From Streptococcus suis S735 (GTDB lineage Bacteria > Bacillota > Bacilli > Lactobacillales > Streptococcaceae), in contig NC_018526.1 of assembly GCF_000294495.1 (NCBI RefSeq), forward strand, positions 1,302,001 to 1,366,000: a DNA stretch of 64,000 bases, written 5' to 3'. The position numbers and the translations under genes were made by a program. The stretch's first letter is position 1. Every line of letters starts with the position of its first letter. Shown here piece after piece: positions 17,911-30,677 of this stretch. Under the pieces are notes generated by a model. It was not told the DNA's origin and ran no database searches. It saw nothing but the letters and a program-made list of their open reading frames with translations.

Positions 17911-18669
17911 TTAATCAAACAACTTATAATAATCTTCCAGTTTCATCTTGGATTTTTCTTCAGCCGTTTGGTCCTGAATAATCTGACCATTTTTCATGAC
18001 AATCAAGCGATTACCGTGACGCAGAGCATCTTCCATCTGGTGAGTGACCATGAGGGCCGTCATTCCCTTGGTCTCAATCAACTCGTCCGTTAATTGCATC
18101 AAGGATTGGCTGGTCTTAGGGTCAAGGGCTGCAGTATGCTCATCCAAGAGTAAAAGTTCAGGCTGTTTCAAACTCGCCATCAACAAACTCAATGCCTGAC
18201 GTTGACCACCTGATAAAAGTCCTGCTGGCGTGTCCAGATGTTTTTCTAGACCATTTCCCACTCTCGGCAAAAGCTGGGCAAATTCTTCCGTCTGTTGGGC
18301 CAATCTGCGTGGCAGTAAGCCCCGTCCCTCGCCACGGTACTTAGCTATCAGTAGATTTTCTGCCACCGTCATCCGTGGCGCTGTACCCATTTTAGGATCT
18401 TGGAAAACACGTGACAAATACTTAGCACGTTTTTCTGCAGGCCAATTGGTCACGTCCTCACCAAGAATATGGACTGAACCACTAGTCAAGGGTAGGGTTC
18501 CAGCAATGACATTAAAGAGGGTTGACTTCCCAGCCCCATTGCCACCTAAAATGGTAATAAAATCACCCTGGTAGATGGTCAGATTGACATTGTCCAAAAT
18601 CACACGTTCTTCATCAAAACCGTTTGTCACCACCTTGGTGGCATTTTTTAATTCAACAATTGCTTTCAT
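17911..18669 (-). CDS. trpZ: ABC transporter ATP-binding protein (probable tryptophan uptake)
   Basis: 252 residues, a single ABC ATPase: Walker A GGNGAGKST, signature LSGGQRQAL, Walker B LLLLDEHTAALDP. The Walker B sequence carries EHT in place of the common EPT. It is third in an operon with a permease (4-nt overlap) and a substrate-binding protein. The Trp-type T-box leader suggests the cargo is tryptophan or a precursor, as proposed for streptococcal trpXYZ systems. The gene name rests on that context. Confidence 0.85.
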   Translation of the reverse strand: MKAIVELKNATKVVTNGFDEERVILDNVNLTIYQGDFITILGGNGAGKSTLFNVIAGTLPLTSGSVHILGEDVTNWPAEKRAKYLSRVFQDPKMGTAPRMTVAENLLIAKYRGEGRGLLPRRLAQQTEEFAQLLPRVGNGLEKHLDTPAGLLSGGQRQALSLLMASLKQPELLLLDEHTAALDPKTSQSLMQLTDELIETKGMTALMVTHQMEDALRHGNRLIVMKNGQIIQDQTAEEKSKMKLEDYYKLFD

Positions 18670-19532
18670 CGTGACAGACTGGCTCCTTTCAGAAGTTTAT
18701 TTTTCAACTCAGGAACCATGAGGCAAGTTGCCAGAATCATGGCCGAGAAAATACGGAGGTAGCTGGTATTGATCCCGAGGGAAATGACCACCAAAATTAA
18801 GAACTGATAGAAAATCGCTCCGACAACAATGGCCAAGAATCGTTCTAACATAGTAAGGTTACCATAAATTACCTCACCGATAATCAGACTAGCCATACCG
18901 ACCACAATGACTCCAATACCACGCGACACATCCGCATAGCCTTCTTGTTGTGCAATCAAGGCACCTGCAAGAGCGATGATCCCATTTGAAAGAACAAGGC
19001 CTAGCAACTCCATTCGACTTGTATTGATACCAAAACTGCGTGCCATATCTGGATTATCCCCTGTTGCAATAAAGGCCTGTCCAAGGCGAGTATAGAGGAA
19101 GAACATCAAGGCACCAATCACCACCGCTAGGCTACCTAGACCTAGCAAGAGACCATTGACTTGCTCAGAAAAAGGAAGGAAATCTTGTAAACGTTTGGTA
19201 TTCAGTAAGCCTAGATTTGCCCTACCCATGATAAATAGAATGACAGAGTGACAGGAAGACATGACCAAGATACCAGCTAGAAGAGTGGGAATTTTCCCCT
19301 TGGTATAAAGCAAGCCTGTGACAAAGCCCGCCAAACAGCCAACAAGAACTGCTGCTAGAGTAGCCAAGATAGGATGAACTCCTTGCGTCAATAAGGTAAC
19401 AGCAACCGCTCCTCCAAGCGGGAAAGACCCCTCTGTCGTCATATCAGGAAAATTCAGAATCCGAAAGGTAACGAATATTCCCAAACCTAGTACAGCCCAT
19501 AAAAGAGCCTGTGAAACTGTTGATACAATCAT
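18666..19532 (-). CDS. trpY: ABC transporter permease (probable tryptophan uptake)
   Basis: 288 residues, almost entirely hydrophobic, with about 8 membrane helices. It belongs to the BPD_transp_2-type permeases that pair with ABC_sub_bind proteins (signature region GEVIYGNLTMLERFLAIVVGAIFYQFL). The end overlaps the ATPase gene by 4 nt, and it follows the binding-protein gene by 22 nt. A 288-residue length is usual for this family. Confidence 0.87.
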   Translation of the reverse strand: MIVSTVSQALLWAVLGLGIFVTFRILNFPDMTTEGSFPLGGAVAVTLLTQGVHPILATLAAVLVGCLAGFVTGLLYTKGKIPTLLAGILVMSSCHSVILFIMGRANLGLLNTKRLQDFLPFSEQVNGLLLGLGSLAVVIGALMFFLYTRLGQAFIATGDNPDMARSFGINTSRMELLGLVLSNGIIALAGALIAQQEGYADVSRGIGVIVVGMASLIIGEVIYGNLTMLERFLAIVVGAIFYQFLILVVISLGINTSYLRIFSAMILATCLMVPELKNKLLKGASLSR

Positions 19533-19554
19533 ATTTTTCCTTTTCTCTTATCTC

Positions 19555-20556
19555 TTATTCGATAACCTTGCTTGCTTTACTAATCACATCATCTGACAAG
19601 GTAATTCCTAATTCTTTAGCAACTTTTTGGTTGACAACAACGGTACCCTCGTTAAAGATTTGTACAGGTGTATCCGCTGGATTGGCACCATCAAGAATTT
19701 TCGCAGCCATCTTACCAGTTGCCACACCCAAGTCATATTGGCTAAGGGTAACAGATGCGATACCTCCACCTTCTACCATGTCTTCTACGCTAGTGAAAAT
19801 CGGAGTTTTGGTTTTATTTGCCACAGATACGACAGTTGAAAATGCTGAGGCAACTGTGTTGTCTACTGGTGTAAAGAGAACATCTGCTTTACTACTTGCG
19901 ACCTCTACTGTCGCTGCAATTTCATTACTAGAAGCAACTGCATATTCAAGAACAGTATAGCCAGCCTCTTCTGCTGCTGCCTTAAATTCCGCTACTTGAA
20001 TTTTTGAATTGTCCTCATTTGAAGAATAGAGGACACCGATAGTTTTAGCGTCTGGTGTAATTTCTTTAATGAGAGAAACTGCGTCTGCTACTGGTGTTTG
20101 GTCAGATACCCCTGTAATATTTCCACCAGGATTTTTCAAATCCGTCACCAGGTTGGCTCCGACTGGATCTGTTACAGCCCCCATGATAATGGGTAATTCT
20201 GTGGTTGCATTGGCAAGACCTTGTGCAGCAGGTGTTGCGATACCAATCAATAATTCATTGCCATTGTCCACCAATTTTTTACTCATGGTTTGAACTTGGG
20301 ATTGATCACCCTCAGCATTCATAAAATCAATTTCTAAATTATCCGTTGTGGTATAACCACCTTCTTCAAGTCCTGCCTTGATTCCCTTATAAATCTCATC
20401 TAGTGAATCATGGGTTACAAACTGAAGAACCCCTATCTTAACTTTCTCCGTTGATGTAGATGAATTGTTCTGCTCTTTCTGTGTCATAAACAAAGCAGCA
20501 ACTACCATAACAGTAAGGGCAACAATTGTAGCAAGTAAATTTTTATTTTTCAACAT
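19555..20556 (-). CDS. trpX: ABC transporter substrate-binding protein, membrane-anchored
   Basis: 333 residues. MLKNKNLLATIVALTVMVVAALFMTQ is a membrane-type N-terminus. No cysteine follows, so it is not a lipoprotein and probably stays anchored by an uncleaved helix. The rest is a periplasmic-binding fold of the ABC_sub_bind family (VKIGVLQFVTHDSLDEIYKGIKAGL...GVLYSSNEDNS). GAGGAG sits 7 nt before the chosen ATG; an ATG two codons earlier is only one nt away from it. First gene after the T-box leader. Confidence 0.87.
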   Translation of the reverse strand: MLKNKNLLATIVALTVMVVAALFMTQKEQNNSSTSTEKVKIGVLQFVTHDSLDEIYKGIKAGLEEGGYTTTDNLEIDFMNAEGDQSQVQTMSKKLVDNGNELLIGIATPAAQGLANATTELPIIMGAVTDPVGANLVTDLKNPGGNITGVSDQTPVADAVSLIKEITPDAKTIGVLYSSNEDNSKIQVAEFKAAAEEAGYTVLEYAVASSNEIAATVEVASSKADVLFTPVDNTVASAFSTVVSVANKTKTPIFTSVEDMVEGGGIASVTLSQYDLGVATGKMAAKILDGANPADTPVQIFNEGTVVVNQKVAKELGITLSDDVISKASKVIE

Positions 20557-20762
20557 ATTCATTCTCCTCGTAAAATACACAATATACAATTTCTACGTCA
20601 TCAATATATTATCCCACCATCGCCATCGTTTCATCATGATTACCTCGTTTTGTTAATAATTGTCAAAGTAGATTGCTTTTAGATAAGGAACGGAGGCGCA
20701 GACATAACTCAAGTTAGGCAAGCCGAACGTGACGCAATATAAAAGCACTCTACGAAGACAAT

Positions 20763-21232
20763 GGAAAAGCCCCCGCAGGAAAAAACAACCTGCGAGGGCG
20801 TCAATGACACGGTGCCACCTCACTTATGGGAATTGTCTAGAATCCTCCCATATCTCATCTCCTCTAACAAGGAGTTGCACTGTAAGGTGTGCGGACCGAA
20901 CTATCATTGTTTTAAGTTCATTTACGTGACTGTTTTGGCTAGTTACTTCGTTAACTCTCCTTGCTATACCGCCAGTATAAGCTGCGTCGACCTGCCTCGT
21001 ACTCAGCCAAAACAGTCTACGCAAAGTATGCTATACCAAACAATCCTTGTGAATTTAGGGCATTTTAGGACTAGGCAGTCGGGTGAAGGCAGTACTGGTG
21101 GTACGGCAAGCACGACTAACGACGTCATAAAATAGACATAAATGCACATCAGCCCATTTCATAAAACTCCGCCACCCGTTCTCAGCACCACAGGCTCCCT
21201 GAAGACTTCTGCTTTACTACTTCTTCTGATTA
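20763..21232 (-). ncRNA. T-box riboswitch, probably tRNA-Trp responsive
   Basis: The minus-strand leader has the T-box core AGGTGGCACCGTG (20808-20820). The terminator follows directly: GCCCTCGCAGG / CCTGCGGGGGC and TTTT (20765-20799). Near the 5' end are AG-bulge and distal-loop-like Stem I motifs (GGGAGCCTGTGGTGCTGAGAAC). A specifier-like GAAATGGGC offers the Trp codon TGG (21154-21156). Uncharged tRNA-Trp would stabilise the antiterminator and allow read-through into the ABC genes. The leader is long (about 470 nt) and contains a 90-nt inverted-repeat module at 20928-21017. Confidence 0.88.
20928..21017. repeat. Inverted-repeat module inside the T-box leader
   Basis: GACTGTTTTGGCT (20928-20940) and its exact complement AGCCAAAACAGTC (21005-21017) form a 13-bp stem. 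The 64-nt interior has smaller inverted repeats, including TATAC/GTATA. It sits between Stem I and the T-box antiterminator, where most T-box leaders have short stems II/III. Confidence 0.7.
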
Positions 21233-21238
21233 CAGATG

Positions 21239-21267
21239 ATTATACGGTATCCATCAGTCTTTGTCAA
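21239..21267 (-). promoter_or_regulatory. Promoter of the T-box operon
   Basis: Consensus -35 TTGACA (21262-21267) and -10 TATAAT (21239-21244) are separated by 17 nt on the minus strand. Transcription would begin near 21232. Confidence 0.85.
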
Positions 21268-21312
21268 TACTTTTGATTAAATTTTCTGAAAACTTTTTAA
21301 TACCTTAAGAGT

Positions 21313-24593
<3,281 letters not shown>

Positions 24594-24603
24594 AATAGAC
24601 TCC

Positions 24604-25443
24604 TTATGATAAATTTTTTGTTAAACGCCGAATGTGAGCAATTAAATAGACTAATTCACTTGGACTCAGTAGATAATCATATTCTAACCGAATAAAGTCC
24701 GCTACTCGAGTTCCACATTGGTACTCTCTTGGATACTTCTTTTTCATTAACTCTAAAAGATCCACATCATCTTCATCATGGTATTCATTCCCCTCTACCA
24801 AACGATGAGCAAACAACTTAACATGTGTGATGAATCGGTAGTAATCAATAGAATCTTGATTGAATTCTGTAGAATAATAGTCTTGAATAATTTGTTCAAT
24901 CTTCATGATAATTCCAGTAATACGATAAGATTCTTGAAAAATATTTTCCAAATTCGCATTGACAAAATGCAAAGCGATGAAGGCTGCTTCATCAACTGGG
25001 AGTTCGACATGTAAATCTTTTTTTATGATGGATAATGCTTTTTTCCCCAGTTCAAACTCCTCTTTATAATATTTGGCAATTTCCCATCTAAGAGGGTTCG
25101 TAACGACTACTCCTTCCTTATGTCTTTCTATACTAGAATTGATATGATCTGTCAAATTGATGTAAATAATCTCATCAAAATGATTTCCAAGTGTTATCTT
25201 TCCTAAATTTATTATTTTCTCACAAACATAAACCAACTCAATAGGAACATCGATAAATAGTTCCGTAAAGCGATTCATATTATCGCTATTCTTGAGCAAA
25301 AAACTTTTTTCTATCGAAGAAGGTGGGATCGCATCTCCGACCTTCTTTCCAAATGCAATTCCTTTACCAAACAACAAGATATCAACGTTCTTATTATTTT
25401 GTGCTATGACTGCATTATGATTTAATACACGCTTTATGATCAT
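24604..25443 (-). CDS. licT: BglG/LicT-family transcriptional antiterminator
   Basis: 279 residues. The N-terminal RNA-binding CAT domain is about 1-55 (MIIKRVLNHNAVIAQNNKNVDILLFGKGIAFGKKVGD). Two PRD domains follow with the conserved histidines visible (LTDHINSS, FIALHFVN, THVKLFAHRL, LIAHIRRL). It binds the RAT sequence upstream and prevents termination when beta-glucosides are present; PRD phosphorylation by the PTS tunes it. AAAGGAAAATTT precedes the chosen ATG; a longer frame would start inside the terminator hairpin. Confidence 0.94.
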   Translation of the reverse strand: MIIKRVLNHNAVIAQNNKNVDILLFGKGIAFGKKVGDAIPPSSIEKSFLLKNSDNMNRFTELFIDVPIELVYVCEKIINLGKITLGNHFDEIIYINLTDHINSSIERHKEGVVVTNPLRWEIAKYYKEEFELGKKALSIIKKDLHVELPVDEAAFIALHFVNANLENIFQESYRITGIIMKIEQIIQDYYSTEFNQDSIDYYRFITHVKLFAHRLVEGNEYHDEDDVDLLELMKKKYPREYQCGTRVADFIRLEYDYLLSPSELVYLIAHIRRLTKNLS

Positions 25444-25461
25444 AAATTTTCCTTTAAACTT

Positions 25462-25550
25462 AAAATAAAAGAACCTACTTAAAAGAAATCGACATATATC
25501 GTATCGATTCATTTAAATAGGTTCCTGCTCGCCTTAAAGCGATAACATCC
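25462..25550 (-). promoter_or_regulatory. LicT RAT site overlapping an intrinsic terminator
   Basis: On the minus strand the RAT-like hairpin GGATGTTATCGC - AAGGCGAGCAGGAACC (25520-25550) shares its 3' half with a long terminator stem. That stem is CGATTCATTTAAATAGGTTC (complement, 25505-25524) against GAACCTACTTAAAAGAAATC (25471-25490), followed by TTTTATTTT. LicT bound to the RAT would block the terminator. This is the classic arrangement for bgl operons. Confidence 0.85.
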
Positions 25551-25615
25551 TTTTATTTCAATTATTAGTTGGTACTTCTAGCTTAAAAAATTTAATAACT
25601 CTGTAACCATTTTCA

Positions 25616-25644
25616 ATTTTAATATAAATTAAAGAATTTGTCAA
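25616..25644 (-). promoter_or_regulatory. Promoter of licT-bglP-bglA
   Basis: -35 TTGACA (25639-25644) and -10 TAAAAT (25616-25621), 17-nt spacer, minus strand. It lies about 60 nt upstream of the RAT hairpin. I saw no convincing cre site next to it. Confidence 0.75.
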
Positions 25645-25748
25645 TAATTTATAAAAATATAAGAATACTTCTTTTAGTCCCCTTCGTTAAAAAGTCACTG
25701 ATTTATGATATACTAGACTGAGTTATAGCTATTAGAAAGAGGAAAACC

Positions 25749-27407
25749 ATGTCTTTTGACGGATTTTTTTTACATCACATGACGGCTGAGTTAAGGGCCA
25801 ATTTAGAAGGTGGGCGGATTCAGAAAATCAACCAGCCCTTTGAACAAGAGATTGTCCTCAACATCCGCAGCAACCGTCAGAGCCATAAATTGCTTCTGTC
25901 CGCCCATTCGGTTTTCGGTCGGGTTCAGCTGACCCAGTCGGACTTTACCAATCCAAAAGTGCCCAATACCTTTACCATGATTCTGCGGAAATACTTGCAG
26001 GGAGCCATTATCGAGGAGATTCGTCAGTTGGACAATGACCGTATCTTAGAATTTTCGGTGTCCAACAAGGACGAGATTGGCGACCATATCCAAGCAACCT
26101 TGATTGTGGAAATCATGGGCAAGCACAGCAATATCATCTTGGTAGATAAGTCTGAACAGAAGATTATTGAGGCTATCAAGCACGTTGGTTTCTCGCAAAA
26201 TTCCTACCGAACCATCTTGCCAGGCTCCACCTATATTCGTCCACCGGAGACGCATTCTCTCAATCCTTATACGGTGTCTGACGAGAAATTGTTTGAAATC
26301 TTATCGACTCAGGAACTGAGTCCAAAAAATCTCCAACAGGTCTTTCAAGGTTTGGGTCGGGATACGGCTTCTGAACTGGCCAATCATTTGCAGATAGACC
26401 GCCTGAAGAACTTCCGTGCCTTTTTTGACCAGGCAACTCAGCCTAGCCTGACAGACAAATCCTATGCTGCTCTGCCATTTGCCAATAGCCCTGAAAACCA
26501 GCCACACTTTGAGAGCCTGAGCAGTCTGCTGGACTTCTACTATCAGGATAAGGCGGAGCGGGATCGGGTGGCCCAGCAGGCCAATGAGCTGATCAAGCGG
26601 GTAGCCAGTGAGTTGGAGAAAAATCGCAAGAAACTAATCAAGCAGGAGCAGGAATTGGCGGATACGGAGACGGCGGAGTTGGTGCGGCAAAAGGGCGAGC
26701 TCCTGACCACCTATCTGCATCAAGTGCCAAATGACCAGTCGAGTGTGCGGTTAGACAACTACTATACGGGCAAGGAACTGGAGATTGAGTTGGATGTGGC
26801 TTTGACTCCTAGCCAAAATGCCCAGCGGTACTTCAAGAAGTACCAGAAACTCAAGGAGGCGGTCAAGCACCTGACCAACTTGATTGAGGAGACCAAGTCG
26901 ACCATTGTCTATCTGGAGTCCGTTGACACCATGCTGGGACAGGCTAGTCTGGCAGAAATCGATGAAATCCGTGAGGAATTGATTGAAACAGGCTACCTCA
27001 AACGCCGTCATCGTGAGAAAATCCATAAGCGTCAGAAACCTGAACGTTACTTGGCAACAGACGGGAAAACCATCATTCTGGTAGGAAAAAATAACCTGCA
27101 AAATGATGAGTTGACCTTCAAAATGGCCAAAAAAGGCGAACTCTGGTTCCATGCCAAAGACATTCCTGGTAGTCATGTGGTCATCACAGATAACTTGGAC
27201 CCAAGTGACGAGGTCAAGACAGACGCAGCTGAATTAGCTGCCTACTTCTCCAAGGCCAGACATTCCAATCTGGTCCAAGTCGACATGATTGAAGCCAAAA
27301 AACTCCATAAGCCAACAGGTGGCAAACCAGGCTTTGTGACCTACCGAGGTCAGAAGACCCTCCGTGTCACCCCAACTGAAGATAAAATAAAATCCATGAA
27401 AATCTAG
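25749..27407 (+). CDS. rqcH: RqcH / fibronectin-binding NFACT protein (FBPS homologue)
   Basis: 552 residues with the NFACT layout. NFACT-N (MSFDGFFLHHMTAELRANLEGGRIQKINQP) comes first. A helix-hairpin-helix and a coiled coil follow (about 270-420). The NFACT-R domain comes last, with the DGKTIILVGKNNLQND and KGELWFHAKDIPGSHVVI motifs. RqcH adds C-terminal alanine tails to stalled nascent chains on 50S subunits. The same protein is known at the streptococcal surface as a fibronectin-binding protein (PavA, Fbp54, S. suis FBPS). Its 552 residues equal the length I recall for FBPS. AGAGG precedes the ATG. Confidence 0.93.
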   Translation: MSFDGFFLHHMTAELRANLEGGRIQKINQPFEQEIVLNIRSNRQSHKLLLSAHSVFGRVQLTQSDFTNPKVPNTFTMILRKYLQGAIIEEIRQLDNDRILEFSVSNKDEIGDHIQATLIVEIMGKHSNIILVDKSEQKIIEAIKHVGFSQNSYRTILPGSTYIRPPETHSLNPYTVSDEKLFEILSTQELSPKNLQQVFQGLGRDTASELANHLQIDRLKNFRAFFDQATQPSLTDKSYAALPFANSPENQPHFESLSSLLDFYYQDKAERDRVAQQANELIKRVASELEKNRKKLIKQEQELADTETAELVRQKGELLTTYLHQVPNDQSSVRLDNYYTGKELEIELDVALTPSQNAQRYFKKYQKLKEAVKHLTNLIEETKSTIVYLESVDTMLGQASLAEIDEIREELIETGYLKRRHREKIHKRQKPERYLATDGKTIILVGKNNLQNDELTFKMAKKGELWFHAKDIPGSHVVITDNLDPSDEVKTDAAELAAYFSKARHSNLVQVDMIEAKKLHKPTGGKPGFVTYRGQKTLRVTPTEDKIKSMKI

Positions 27408-27420
27408 TTCATGGATTTTT
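27389..27420 (+). terminator. Terminator overlapping the end of rqcH
   Basis: AAAATCCATGAA / TTCATGGATTTT pair perfectly around AATCTAG, which contains the rqcH stop codon, and end in TTTTT. It also faces the 3' end of budA and may work in both directions. Confidence 0.8.
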
Positions 27421-27432
27421 CTGTATTGAAGC

Positions 27433-28149
27433 CTACTCCGCCTTATCAATATCTTCTCTAACTTCCTTAGCATTGAACTTAGCAAAAAGATATTGGCGGT
27501 CTTGGACTGGGAAGCGTTGGTCTAGTTGATCTACTGGCCCCACTTCCACCATTCCTTCTGAGATAACATAATCCATGACATGCCCGCCAAATGTCAAATC
27601 ATCCGAAATAAAATGCAAATGATAGCCAGCCACACTGACCCCGTGAAAAATTTCTGGTGTCCAAATACCAACAATGGTACCTGAAATATTCTCAGCGGTA
27701 TACTCAGGCTGACGACTTGCCACCTCCGCAAAACGAACATCAGAAGCCGATTTTGGAATCATGCGGACATGCATCCGTGAAAACGTCCCTTTGATTTTGA
27801 TGGAGCGAAAAAGATTTTCCCCATCATAATAGGATTCAATCCGCTGATGCAATTCATCGCTGGTCATTTCAAAGCGTTGCTTAAAAATCACTTCTGCTTC
27901 ATGGAAAATGACCGCTGCATAAGGAACCTTCATCTCAGCAGGAACTTCAACCACTTCTGGTTTCTCCCCTGCTCCCTTGGCCTGATAAGCCTTTCCATCC
28001 AAGACAATCAGCTCGCCATCAATGGAATCCAGGGTTCCCAAGCCCAAATCACCATGTTCCAACAATTCGCCAACCGTCAAGGAGCCGCCATACAGTCCAG
28101 CCATTAAGGCACCTAAGGTATTGTATTGAAATAATCGATTTACTTGCAT
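27433..28149 (-). CDS. budA: Alpha-acetolactate decarboxylase
   Basis: 238 residues. It decarboxylates alpha-acetolactate to acetoin, diverting pyruvate away from acid. The motifs are ALMAGLYGGSLTVGELLEHGDLGLGTLDSIDGELIVLDG near the start and the zinc-binding GYHLHFISDDLTFGGHVMD (three His) near residue 180. The length is normal. It follows the TPR gene after 3 nt, so the two are co-transcribed. The acetolactate synthase partner is not in the window. Confidence 0.94.
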   Translation of the reverse strand: MQVNRLFQYNTLGALMAGLYGGSLTVGELLEHGDLGLGTLDSIDGELIVLDGKAYQAKGAGEKPEVVEVPAEMKVPYAAVIFHEAEVIFKQRFEMTSDELHQRIESYYDGENLFRSIKIKGTFSRMHVRMIPKSASDVRFAEVASRQPEYTAENISGTIVGIWTPEIFHGVSVAGYHLHFISDDLTFGGHVMDYVISEGMVEVGPVDQLDQRFPVQDRQYLFAKFNAKEVREDIDKAE

Positions 28150-28152
28150 AAC

Positions 28153-29382
28153 CTACTCTTCATTCAAAAATTCTTGCATGGCTAAATCGTCTGGCACCAA
28201 TTGGATATAACGACTAGCTTGCTCTTTTGCCTCATCCAAACGACCAAGTTGACGTAAAACCGCTACGTAATCAGCCAAAAATTCAGGATTCTCAGCAAAT
28301 TCTCCAGCCAATTCATCGTAAAGCTCAATAGCTTCATCGTCTCTTTCTAGAGCTTGATAAGCCTTGGCCACATTCCAGCGAGCTAGAACGTTATCTACCT
28401 CTTCATCAAATAAAGCCACAACCTCTTCAAATCGTTCCTGCTCAAGATACAGATTGGACAAGCGCAGAGCTAGTTCGTTACTATCATCTGCTACCTCTTT
28501 TGCCCGTAGAAGATAATCTTCTGCCCCCGCCTCATCATGCAATTCATAGGCATACTGAGAAGCCTGGAGCAAGAGATTGGCGTCAAAATCATTTTTAGCC
28601 AGGCCTTTTTGAGTCATAACCAAGGCATCATCAATCTTATGCTCGACATGAAGCGACTGAGCATAGGCATATTCATAGCCCTCAAAATCAGGATTGATGG
28701 TATCCAACTGCTTGAAATAGAGATTTGCTTTTTGGTATTCTTCTCGTTCAAATAGCAGAGCTGCTAACTCAAAAACCGTCTGATCATCGTATTCCAACTC
28801 AACAGCTTTTTCCAAAAATTCAATCGCCGCTTCAAATTTCCCCAAACTTGCATAGGCAATACCAATTCGCTGATAGGTAGAAACTCCCGTTAATTCGTAG
28901 ATCTCACGATTATCCAGCTGGGCATAGTAGGAAATAGCCTCATTAAAAAGCTCCAGTTCCATATCCAATTCTGCTAAGCCAAAGAGGATGATGGGTTCAT
29001 CTGATAAGTGACTTGCTTCTAACAATTTTTCACGCGCCACATCCGACAAGCCTTCTGCCTGATACAGGTCCGCCTTAACCAACAAGGCTTCCACATAGAC
29101 AGAACTGTCTTCCGAAATTTCCTCCAAGTATCCAAAAGATTCTTCAACCAAGCCATCTTCAAATGCTATTTGGGCAAGATTGATCAGTACTTCGGGAAAT
29201 TCTTCTTTGACCTGCTCATAGATTTGTCTAGCCTGTGGGAAAAAACCAATGCCTTCTAAGTAGGCTGCCAAGGACAAAAGCGTTTCGCTATCATCTTGCA
29301 CCAAGGCGCGCTTGAAATACTTATCTGCCTTGTCTAAATCCTGTTGGTCCAAACAAACCAACATTTTTTCACTATTGTTCAT
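28153..29382 (-). CDS. Tetratricopeptide-repeat protein
   Basis: 409 residues, strongly acidic and helical, made of about ten TPR units (for example GFFPQARQIYEQVKEEFPEVLINLAQIAFEDG, split as tandem 34-residue helix pairs). No membrane segment or catalytic motif. TPR arrays are protein-binding scaffolds. Its partner is unknown. It lies between the AI-2E permease (8-nt gap) and budA (3-nt gap), in one transcription unit. Confidence 0.85.
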   Translation of the reverse strand: MNNSEKMLVCLDQQDLDKADKYFKRALVQDDSETLLSLAAYLEGIGFFPQARQIYEQVKEEFPEVLINLAQIAFEDGLVEESFGYLEEISEDSSVYVEALLVKADLYQAEGLSDVAREKLLEASHLSDEPIILFGLAELDMELELFNEAISYYAQLDNREIYELTGVSTYQRIGIAYASLGKFEAAIEFLEKAVELEYDDQTVFELAALLFEREEYQKANLYFKQLDTINPDFEGYEYAYAQSLHVEHKIDDALVMTQKGLAKNDFDANLLLQASQYAYELHDEAGAEDYLLRAKEVADDSNELALRLSNLYLEQERFEEVVALFDEEVDNVLARWNVAKAYQALERDDEAIELYDELAGEFAENPEFLADYVAVLRQLGRLDEAKEQASRYIQLVPDDLAMQEFLNEE

Positions 29383-29390
29383 TCACAACC

Positions 29391-30542
29391 TCATTTTCTT
29401 CCATCTTCATACCAAACTACCCTGTGTGCCTTGTACCATTCAAATGCCGCTTTCACTAAAACCTTAATAGAGGCATATATTGGAATTCCCAGAAGAACTC
29501 CTAGGACACCATACATCTGACCAGCTGTCAATAATACAAACAAAATGGTAATCGGATGAATACTTAGGGAGCTTCCGATAATCAATGGTGTCACAAAACG
29601 ACCTTCTATAGTTTGCTCAATCATAAAGACTACTAAAACCTTTATCAGCATGATTGGACCAGCAATCAATCCTAAAATAACAGCTGGAATCATGGCCAAG
29701 AAAGAACCCAAATACGGAATTAGATTGAGGAAACCAGCCATCACCCCCAAAGTTATTGGATAGCTAAGACCAATGATTGAGAACATCACTGAAAACATCA
29801 GGGCAACAATAATCGCAACGGTCACCTGACCACGAACATAGTTTGATAATTGCCCATTCACATCTGATAGTACTGTTCCAATCGGTTCTCTCCACTTGGT
29901 TGGTAGATATTGGGTGATGTGTTTATTCAAATACTGACCATCCCGTAATAGATAAAAGAGAATAAAGGGCATAATCAAAATAGCAACAATAATCTGTGAA
30001 GCGGTTGAAATCAAATTACTTGCCCAGTTCACAGCGCTTGAAGAAAACTTCTGAGCATAGGCAACGATCTGATCATTGACCTTATTTAACATCTCCAGAG
30101 CTGTTGGTCTAAATTGTTCAAAGCGCTGATCCTGTAGGAGCCCAGTTACCTGTCCTTCGATTTTCTGGATATTCGAAGGAAGATTTTGCGCAAAAGATGT
30201 CACTTGCTCTTGAATACTCGGAATTGCCACCGCCAGTCCCCAGATAATGAGAAGACTGATTAAAACAAAGAGAATGGAAATACCAACTGTACGAGAAATT
30301 TTATGCTTTTCCATCCAGTCAACCATCGGATTTAATAGGTAATACAAAAGACCTGTTAAAATCATCGGTAACAATACAATTTCTAAAAAGCTTCCTATTG
30401 GTCTGAATAAAAAACTAATTTTACTAAAAATAAATATGGTCAAAAAAGTCAGCAAGGTTACCAATAAAAATGTCACCGCTTGGCTATTTAAAAACAAGCG
30501 GAAAAACCAAGTCAGACTAAATTTTTGATGCTTATCCTCCAT
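29391..30542 (-). CDS. AI-2E/PerM-family membrane transporter
   Basis: 383 residues with about eight membrane helices and the family region around residues 225-320 (SNYVRGQVTVAIIVALMFSV, LGVMAGFLNLIPYLGSFLAMIP). The family includes AI-2 exporters but also Na+/H+ antiporters and other transporters, so the substrate is open. AGGAG is 8 nt before the chosen ATG; a GTG three codons upstream is too close to the ribosome site. It leads the operon with the TPR protein and budA. Confidence 0.85.
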   Translation of the reverse strand: MEDKHQKFSLTWFFRLFLNSQAVTFLLVTLLTFLTIFIFSKISFLFRPIGSFLEIVLLPMILTGLLYYLLNPMVDWMEKHKISRTVGISILFVLISLLIIWGLAVAIPSIQEQVTSFAQNLPSNIQKIEGQVTGLLQDQRFEQFRPTALEMLNKVNDQIVAYAQKFSSSAVNWASNLISTASQIIVAILIMPFILFYLLRDGQYLNKHITQYLPTKWREPIGTVLSDVNGQLSNYVRGQVTVAIIVALMFSVMFSIIGLSYPITLGVMAGFLNLIPYLGSFLAMIPAVILGLIAGPIMLIKVLVVFMIEQTIEGRFVTPLIIGSSLSIHPITILFVLLTAGQMYGVLGVLLGIPIYASIKVLVKAAFEWYKAHRVVWYEDGRK

Positions 30543-30677
30543 CTGATACACTCCTAGTCTTTTTTTCTATTGTAACATGGAGAAAGGATTTTTGTAAAAA
30601 TCAACTACAGAATCTATACGACTTTCTCAGAAAAACATGGTATAATTTTATCAATCATTTCCAAAAAGGAGAATCCT

